From: Phymorhynchus buccinoides
Taxonomy: Eukaryota; Mollusca; Gastropoda; Neogastropoda; Raphitomidae
Reading direction: 5' to 3'
Assembly (NCBI GenBank): GCA_017654935.2
Contig: CM065699.1
Coordinates: 15,500,821 to 15,564,820, forward strand
Length of the DNA stretch: 64,000 nucleotides
Shown: piece by piece, positions 57,701-64,000 of the stretch
Layout: each line of letters starts with the position of its first letter
How positions within the stretch are numbered: the stretch's first letter is position 1
Translations under genes and position numbers: made by a program
Notes under the pieces: model-generated
Database searches by the model: none
What the model saw: the letters and a program-made list of their open reading frames with translations, nothing else
What the model was told of the DNA's origin: nothing

Positions 57701-58560
57701 TGTCTTACTGTGTGTTCCCTTGAGGCTTCTCTCTACATTGTGATGTTGTAAGCCAACATTATCATGTTAAAGAGTTAAAAACTAGCCTTGTATATTGATC
57801 ATATTCATAAATTATTCATTGTGGACAAATTGAATGGTGCGAATGTCATGTCCACATAATGTGATAGAATTAGAAAGTTTGGTTGGAATAGATTGATGGT
57901 TTTATTTCTGAATGCAACATCAGCACTGGTTGTATGAACTATTGTATTTAGTGATGTATGTTGTGTGATGCTACTTTATCACAGTGACTGAGTGCATTAA
58001 GTTATTTAAGCGTTCACACTCTTTGAAAATAAACAGAAAGTGTTATATGAATTCCCCTTTAAAAAAAAGTTCATGTCAAAGAATCTGTGAGTGTGTGTGA
58101 AGAATTATAATGTGTTCAGGTCTTTGAATTTTATTGTAGTCGACTTGAAAACAAGCATTCCATTTTTGGATTGTGTGTGTACTTTTTTCCCTTTTGTAGT
58201 AGAAGATGTAGAAATAATTACCTGATCATGTAATTTTATGAAAATAAACTTGGTCATTAACTTAACTAAAAATAGGTGTGTGTGCTGTGTGGGTATATGT
58301 GTATGTGTGCACAGGAGAGATTGTGTTCGGCTAGAGAGAGAGGGGTAGTGAGTGTGTGAGTGCACGTGTGTGTATGTGAGTGTGCGTGCGTGCGCGCATG
58401 TTTGTCCTAGTGTATGTTTGTGTAAGTGTGTGTGCGTTTCAGTGAGAATGTGTTTTCTGTGTGTTTGATGAAATGTGTGTGTATGCAAGAACACGTTCAC
58501 TCTCATGCGTGCACGTATGTGCGTGTGTGCATGTGTGTATGTCTGTGAGTGTTTCATTGC
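57701..58560. other. 3' flank with GT-rich tract
   Basis: 58270-58560 is an interrupted (GT)n region; long open frames on the minus strand there are repeat-derived. Two AATAAA words (58028, 58243) may end ATP6V0D1 transcripts. Confidence 0.5.
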
Positions 58561-58625
58561 TGATTGTAAAGTGCTTTGTGCTTGATACAAAGCGCTATGT
58601 AAGTGTCTGTTTATTATTATAAATA
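58561..58625 (+). repeat. retroposon tail
   Basis: tgtaaagtgctttgtgcttg-atacaaagcgctatgtaagt followed by ttattattat, the common LINE/SINE 3' tail also near 53780 and inverted near 50690. Confidence 0.6.
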
Positions 58626-59284
58626 GTTTTTGAATTATTTATGTGAATTGAATGTTTAAAACTTGTCTCTCCCTCTCCATTTTCTGTAGTGAAATGCAGT
58701 TTGTATTTTCTCCTGTTTGTATTTAGGGTGAGGATGCGTTTGAAAGTGTTATGAAATTGTACATGTTTTGATTTTTATGTGGTGACAGTCTTGATGAATT
58801 TATCACTTGATCTGTTGAGGGTTGAATTTAATGCGTGTGCACGCACACACACACACACACATACCCATAAGTTGAACCCATAACAATGACACCCTTGCCC
58901 TGTTTTAATTATCATAACACCTCAAGGAATATTACAGATCACACGCACACACATCAAGTTGCTATTTATAAAAAGAAAGAAAAATTCCGTGGGTGCTCAT
59001 GGGAAATTTCAAAAATTGTTTTTGATGTTTTTTTTTAGTTCAATTATTAGATATTTATCTAACTTAACCCTTGCTTCCATCAAATTGAGACTGACTTTTC
59101 CCTCTTGGTGGAGGATTGCATTGTATCAATGTGAATACTTTCAAGTCTTATTCTGTTTAATTGCTATTTTTGAAAGACTAAGCACAAATCGCTGTGCAGA
59201 AAATATAGTGTCGTAAGTCGTAATATGTCACTTAACACGAGGAGGAAAATAAATTCAATATTTCGGTTGATTCAAGTCCAATTA
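58626..59284. other. intergenic stretch
   Basis: Short (AC)n at 58841-58860; otherwise AT-rich with no gene. Confidence 0.5.
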
Positions 59285-59545
59285 CATCTTCTTCTTCTTC
59301 GCCTCAGACAGCCAACTTCATCAGGCTGAAGATTCTGCTGCACTTTGGGGGGTAGTAAGAAGACGAGAAATTAGAAAGCTGAAGAGATAGAAGTAGCCTA
59401 ATGGAAAGGGGAAAAAAAAGAGTGGACCATAGCCTTTATTTCGTAGTATCTGGGCAAGACCAATTCGGCTACCGTAGCAGTCCCCGGGGGCGAACCCCGA
59501 CTGGCACAGCCGTTTATACGGCATCACCTTTGGTGTCTTATCTTT
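59285..59545 (-). mobile_element. tRNA-derived SINE, second family
   Basis: On the minus strand the head includes gtcggggttcgcccccgggg (B-box-like GGTTCG) and the element ends with gcagcagaatcttcagcctg...gaagttggctgtctgaggcg-aagaagaagaag. The tail is shared with 33000-33085. Confidence 0.65.
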
Positions 59546-59698
59546 GCAAATTTTTATTTACAGCTTTGTTAGGTGATGCGTCTTGCCTTAACTGGTAAGC
59601 CCAACGCTATATCAAAGATGACCATTTTTTTTATTACGATACTAAATTTCCAGATGGTGACATAAACCGGAAAACAATAATCTCCAACTAAAGCTCCA

Positions 59699-59960
59699 CC
59701 AAAGATATTCTAAAAGGGTAAGATGGACTACTTAAGAGCTCGGCGAACCGGGCTGATAGAGTTATCGTTAGTGCGGACGTGTACACTATTCACAGTGGAG
59801 GCTATCCAAAAACTCAGACTGGAACTTGAACGGAGAATTCAACTGGCCTATCGATGTGTAAAATGTGTCCTGTTTAAAAGGGACATAACCAGTGTTTCTG
59901 TCCTCACTACTCATATAGGGAAAAGAGACTGGATGCTTATCTTCCCCTATACAGTCTTTG
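59699..59960 (+). mobile_element. 262-bp MITE with CCAAAGA/TCTTTG ends, copy 2, 6-bp TSD
   Basis: Flanked by GCTCCA (59693-59698 and 59961-59966). Same length as the copy at 11477-11738 and ~96-97% identical. An 80+ codon frame (MDYLRARRTGLIEL...) is open in both but differences are nearly all nonsynonymous, so it is probably not a maintained gene. Confidence 0.88.
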
Positions 59961-60754
59961 GCTCCACTGACATGAGCGTGCTGTATTGAATGGCGCAGGT
60001 TTACACCACATGCAGATTTCTGATCTACGTACCCTTTGCCAATCCGCCCGCAGACACCCTGTCTTTGACTTCCCGCACTCTCGCCCTACCCAGAGCCTAG
60101 ATGTAAAGTTATAGGCCTACATTCTTCGAATAAATCTATCCACTTCCCCCCAAAGGGCTTTTATTTCCTTTCACACTCATATTATTATTTATATACAAGT
60201 GCCCACCCCACCACCTTTCTTTTTCCCTCCTCCCAGATCTACTGTTTGAGAGTGTCAATTATAGCTTCGGCCCACTAACCCCCTTAACGTTTGTTTTGCC
60301 TTATCTTTGCACGTAAGGTAGACTCATTATACTGGCTGATCTTTTCTGACAAAAAAAGCAAGCAGAGATTTAAAATTTGGGCCTATACTGAACTTGTACA
60401 CAACTTTGATTGATAAGAGTTAATTTTTCAGTGTATTCACACACACACACATCGATCTAGTGTATTTAATAAATATTGCATGTTTTGAAAGTGGGGCCTG
60501 GTATATGGGCTTTCCTGGCTGAACCATGGGAGGGAGTGTGTGTGGGGGTGTGTTAGGCCTAATGGTCTTAGCCCAGTATAAGTAGGCCTACTTCTTCGTT
60601 TTGAAGGTCTCGGCAATAACTAAAGTGACAGCAATGTCCCATAGTTTATGGCCTTTGGCCTAGAGGACGTAAAACATTAAAATTTGTTTTGAAGGTCACA
60701 GTTTATAAGAGGCTACACCTAATTAGACGTAAAGCCAACCTTCACCCGTTTTGA
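59961..60754. other. intergenic stretch
   Basis: Includes a fragment of the gaggacgtaaaac repeat (60635-60685). No gene. Confidence 0.5.
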
Positions 60755-61212
60755 AGATGTGCAACCCCCCCTGCATTTCTCGGTTAATTGTATTTTTCCG
60801 TTTTTGCCTTTCTTACCATACATAAAGCTGTATTTTAGGAACATTTTCAGCTAATTCTCTTTTTGGAATACTAACCCTAGCCCTAAATCTAACCCTACCC
60901 CCCCACTATGTACTGCAGTACACCGCGAGTTGTCACCCCCCCTGCATTTCTCGGTTAATTCTATTTTTCCGTTTTTGCCTTTCTTACCATACATAAAGCT
61001 GTATTTTAGGAACATTTTTAGCTAATAAACCTTTTTGGAATACTAAAATCGCGGTGTACTGCAGTACATAGTGGGGGGTAGGGCTAGGGTTAGTATTAAA
61101 AAAATGTTATTTGCTAAAAATGTTCCTAAAATACAGCTTTATGTATGGTAAGAAAGGCAATAACGGAAAAATAAAATTAACCGAGAAATGTAGGGGGGTG
61201 GCACATCTTGAC
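60755..61212. mobile_element. compound hairpin element
   Basis: gatgtgcaaccccccctgca...ggttaat...ccatacataaagctgtattt occurs at 60755 and again near 60935, then inverted at 61090-61205 (aaatacagctttatgtatgg ... ggtggcacatc). A tgtactgcagtacaccgcg / cgcggtgtactgcagtaca pair lies between. It looks like one MITE nested in, or tandemly fused to, a second copy. Confidence 0.7.
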
Positions 61213-61506
61213 CTTTACCGAGGGCCCCTTCTGCTAAGAAAAAATACTGGCAGTGTTTAAGGTGTCTTGGTTGGAAGGGAGAAGGGGGGGGGGGGGGGGT
61301 GGCAAAAAAAAGGGGTGAGAAGCAGCAAGGGTGGCGGAGGGCTGGCACGGGAAGGATTGGAAGGCGGGGGTGGGGCGAGCAAGGATGGACGGGGGTGGGG
61401 GTGGTGACAGCTGGTTATTGAAGGCTTGCTCCCTGGCTGATGTTACTGCCACGGATGGAAGCATGTTCCACTCCGTGAAGGTCCGAGGGAACAAGGACTT
61501 CAGGCG
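61213..61506. other. G-rich intergenic stretch
   Basis: G-run at 61287-61300 and ggcggggg words; 61425-61500 resembles 1490-1545 weakly. Confidence 0.4.
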
Positions 61507-61510
61507 GCAG

Positions 61511-61725
61511 GGTAAGACGGGGTAAAAAGCCCATGGGCGGGTAAGAAGCCCATGCCAATTATCTCATGAAATGAAGCAAATTTCAGTCAATTTTTGCCCA
61601 TGAGACGAACGCTAAACATTAACACTCGTCTCATGGGCAAAATTTGACTGAAATTTGTTTCATTTCATGAGATAATTGGCAGGGGCTTCTTACGCGCCCA
61701 TGGGCTTCTTACCCCGTCTTACCCT
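61511..61725. mobile_element. hairpin MITE, 'GACGGGGTAAAAAG' family, copy 2
   Basis: Near-perfect palindrome: gggtaagacggggtaaaaag ... cttcttaccccgtcttaccc with arms of ~105 bp (aattatctcatgaaatgaa / ttcatttcatgagataatt). Related to 27459-27676. Confidence 0.88.
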
Positions 61726-62145
61726 ACATAGTCCTGTATGCTGGCCGTTGGTAGGCCTAAGCCTCAGCATGCAGGTGGCGGGTTGATCTGAGTTGTGGGA
61801 GGGCAAGGGGTGGGCATCCTGGAGGAGTTGATGACCACCTCACCATGATGGTGTTTGAAGGGCTGCACCTCGATTCAGCACCCTTCATTGTAACCTCGTT
61901 TCAGCGCCATTTCAGTTTCGGCCAAGATTTCAATGTTCAATTTCAAAGTATAACAGGACGCTGGTGTCAAACGTAAAAGACATCATTCCATTTTGATCAA
62001 TGAACCCTAACCCTATCCCTAACCCTAACAACTTACTTTACTTCGATATTAACGCTCCCAGGGACTTGTCGGCGAGTGGCGCTGAAACGAGGTGAAATCG
62101 TGCAGCCAAGCGTGACTGGCGCTGAAACGAGGTGCTCCCGTTTGA
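61726..62145. repeat. region with inverted 'cacctcg/cgaggtg' blocks and telomere-like loop
   Basis: ctgcacctcgattcagcacc and gtaacctcgtttcagcgcca near 61865-61905 pair with tggcgctgaaacgaggtg (62068, 62117). aaccctaaccctatccctaa (62004-62030) lies between. Likely a decayed hairpin element rather than a telomere relic. Confidence 0.5.
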
Positions 62146-62964
62146 AGAAGGTGGTGAGGCGAGCTTTCCTTCGTTGTTCAGCGGTCGAGTGGGGACCAGT
62201 TGACATTGGTCGTACATGTCCTCCACATTCCGCCACACATCTGTCGAGACTGATTTGTTTAGTTTATCTGAAAAGCTGGTTCTATGGCCTCAGTACTTCT
62301 TTCACTTAACAACTGAGTTTCGGTTGTCCCAAAGAGAGAACTGTCAATGTAGATTGAAACATAAATACCTATTTCATTAATCAAAAGCGCTTTGGATTCA
62401 GTTGCCGTCCAAGCTCTACCTGATTTATTGCTGCAACAAGGCCAGTTTGCAAGAAAACATAGCCTACGTCTGCAGAGTAATTGATCTCCCGGCTACACAT
62501 TTAATATTCCGACTTAGTCCCTTGCGATTTTTTTCTACTCTCATATGATATGTAAAGCACCAGTGAAGGGGGAAGCAAATATAAGACCGTTTAAAGTTCT
62601 TGAGAGTTCGTCGAGGGTGTCAGTGGTCTAGTGCCAAAAATGGTTTGGTTTGGGATAGGCATGCAAGTGCGTGTGTTGTAGTGAGGAATGCCTAAAAGCT
62701 GGACTAGCCAGAAGGGTGCATGCTGCCACTTCTCCACATTACAAAATATATTGAGTGCCCTACGTATGAGGTCAATGTTGTTTTTGTTCCCCAGCTTACG
62801 CTCTGGCCCAGAGACTGGGGGCACACCCAGTGCCATGTGAACATTTCGCATGGCCTTGGGTGAATGAAATCAAAGACCCGTGTCGGCGTGGTTGTGATGG
62901 ATACCTCCCTTTTCTTTCGAGAGAGGGTCCAGACCCCCCCCCCCCCCCCCATTCAGATCCGCTT

Positions 62965-63051
<87 letters not shown>

Positions 63052-63272
63052 CTGAGCAAGCACCAAATCCGACCAACACACGGCTGTTTTTATGGGGGTC
63101 CGGCTTCTTCAAGGTCAAGGCTAATCCTGTCATGTGACCCAAGTTGCAGGCGAACAAAACAACACACACAAACCAGACAAACACAGCGCTTCCTTCTTCG
63201 TAATATCGAAGCTGATAGGTGTCACCTCATAACAACTTTCGGACTTCAGATTGCTTGAGCACTGACATAACT
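62146..63272. other. intergenic stretch with simple repeats
   Basis: 62800-62860 repeats the ~60-bp phrase gggggcacacccagtgccat-gtgaacatttcgcatggcct found at 1979-2030. Poly-C at 62935-62950, (AC)n 62969-63007 and (TC)n 63008-63048 follow. Confidence 0.55.
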
Positions 63273-63297
63273 ATGTCGGACGCGTCTTCCGGTGAAG
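63273..63297 (+). CDS. candidate first coding exon of an unidentified gene
   Basis: ATG at 63273 reads MSDASSGE then splits a codon at a perfect donor (gaag|GTAAGT). The upstream sequence is unique and could be a 5' UTR. The rest of the gene would lie beyond the window. Called only from start-plus-donor context, so it may be chance. Confidence 0.3.
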
Positions 63298-63924
63298 GTA
63301 AGTGTTTGAAATAGTTTGATGCCCTCGATGATCGGACGCCATAGTTGAAATAAAAAGCGTCCGCTCTTCTTCGTGATTGTATAAGTACACGAGTACCAAA
63401 ACTTGGAAGCACACCGTTGATACATCATATTAGGCTTTTATTGAATTGTAAACTTTCGGGAGTGTGCTCTGTGACTTAAGTAGCACTCTATGACTGTATA
63501 TTTACACGGTTTTATCTGGGCGAGTATGGGATTTATATTACTGTGCGCATGGATAGCCAGGGCTGCAGGCATTTGCCACTTGGCAGTGCCTGAACAACAG
63601 TGCCTCGTGGCAGTCAGCTGTTTACTGCAAATGCTCACCAATAAAAAGGTTGATGACCGCGGTTGGGCAGTTGGTTGGAGTGTGTTGAACTTGAAGTTGT
63701 ACACTAGAGTGGTTGATTTGTTGGAAACAATTGCTTGAAGAATTTACTTCCTTTTGCTGTACACATGTCACGACTCAAAACAGTCATGTAGTCATGTATG
63801 CATACTATACTACTATAGGCTAGCTCCTGTGACGTACTAGAACCAGAAATATGTTACTACTAGAAATATGTTACTACTGTTATTACTAGAAACCAGAAAC
63901 CAGAAACACACACATGCGTAGTGA

Positions 63925-63990
<66 letters not shown>

Positions 63991-64000
63991 CTCACACACA
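63298..64000. other. right-hand stretch ending in (AC)n/(ACGC)n
   Basis: No exon identified; 63933-64000 is (AC)n merging into (CACG)n. An 82-codon frame at 63490 has no recognisable domain. Confidence 0.5.

Noticed and set aside
62004..62031. Interstitial telomere (AACCCT repeats)
   Set aside because: Only about four imperfect units, and similar short stretches at 12073 and 60887 lie in loops of hairpin MITEs; not a telomeric relic.

Overview
This is a eukaryotic, animal nuclear window. Two multi-exon housekeeping genes can be read end to end with canonical GT/AG introns, and almost everything else is transposon and simple repeat. The protein sequences, tRNA-headed SINEs, DIRS retrotransposons, TTAA elements and very dense (AC)n, (GA)n and (CT)n tracts fit a mollusc, most likely a marine gastropod. 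The organism is an inference; the genes are not.

Layout. 1-8.6 kb: a pogo/Tigger-like remnant, the apparent 3' end of a leucine-rich-repeat gene (possibly decayed), several MITEs and a tRNA-derived SINE. 8.7-24.6 kb, minus strand: AHCY (S-adenosylhomocysteine hydrolase), 8 coding exons, 432 aa, apparently intact. 24.6-33.2 kb: intergenic, with huge dinucleotide tracts, a tandem segmental duplication, a (GTAT)n tract, a GC-rich island and a piggyBac-type MITE. 33.2-55.2 kb, plus strand: ATP6V0D1 (V-ATPase V0 subunit d), 8 coding exons, 349 aa, apparently intact. Introns 3 and 5 hold two DIRS-like retrotransposons in the gene's orientation: a deleted copy (39.0-41.3 kb) and a structurally complete one of about 6.07 kb (44.55-50.62 kb) with open Gag, RT-RNase H and tyrosine-recombinase frames, inverted terminal repeats and an internal complementary region. 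55.2-64 kb: long 3' flank, MITEs, a SINE, hairpin elements and a candidate first exon of another gene at 63.27 kb.

The most unusual signal is shared by both genes. Pieces of exon edges, with the neighbouring splice site, are copied into the adjoining intron, often as tandem arrays. AHCY exon 7 has about 25 copies of its first ~23 nt plus acceptor; AHCY exon 5 has about 15 copies of its first 27 nt plus acceptor; ATP6V0D1 exon 3 has three good and two poor copies of its last ~100 nt plus donor; ATP6V0D1 exon 8 may have about eight. Single decayed copies lie beside AHCY exons 4, 5 and 7 and ATP6V0D1 exons 2, 6 and 8, with four more upstream of exon 6. I know of no named process that explains this in two unrelated genes, and it is my main candidate for something undescribed.

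A second theme is short non-autonomous DNA elements with clean 6-bp (one possibly 7-bp) target duplications in three unrelated terminal-repeat families, including a 262-bp element present twice at identical length.

All comparisons were made by eye; copy numbers and boundaries of diverged repeats are approximate.
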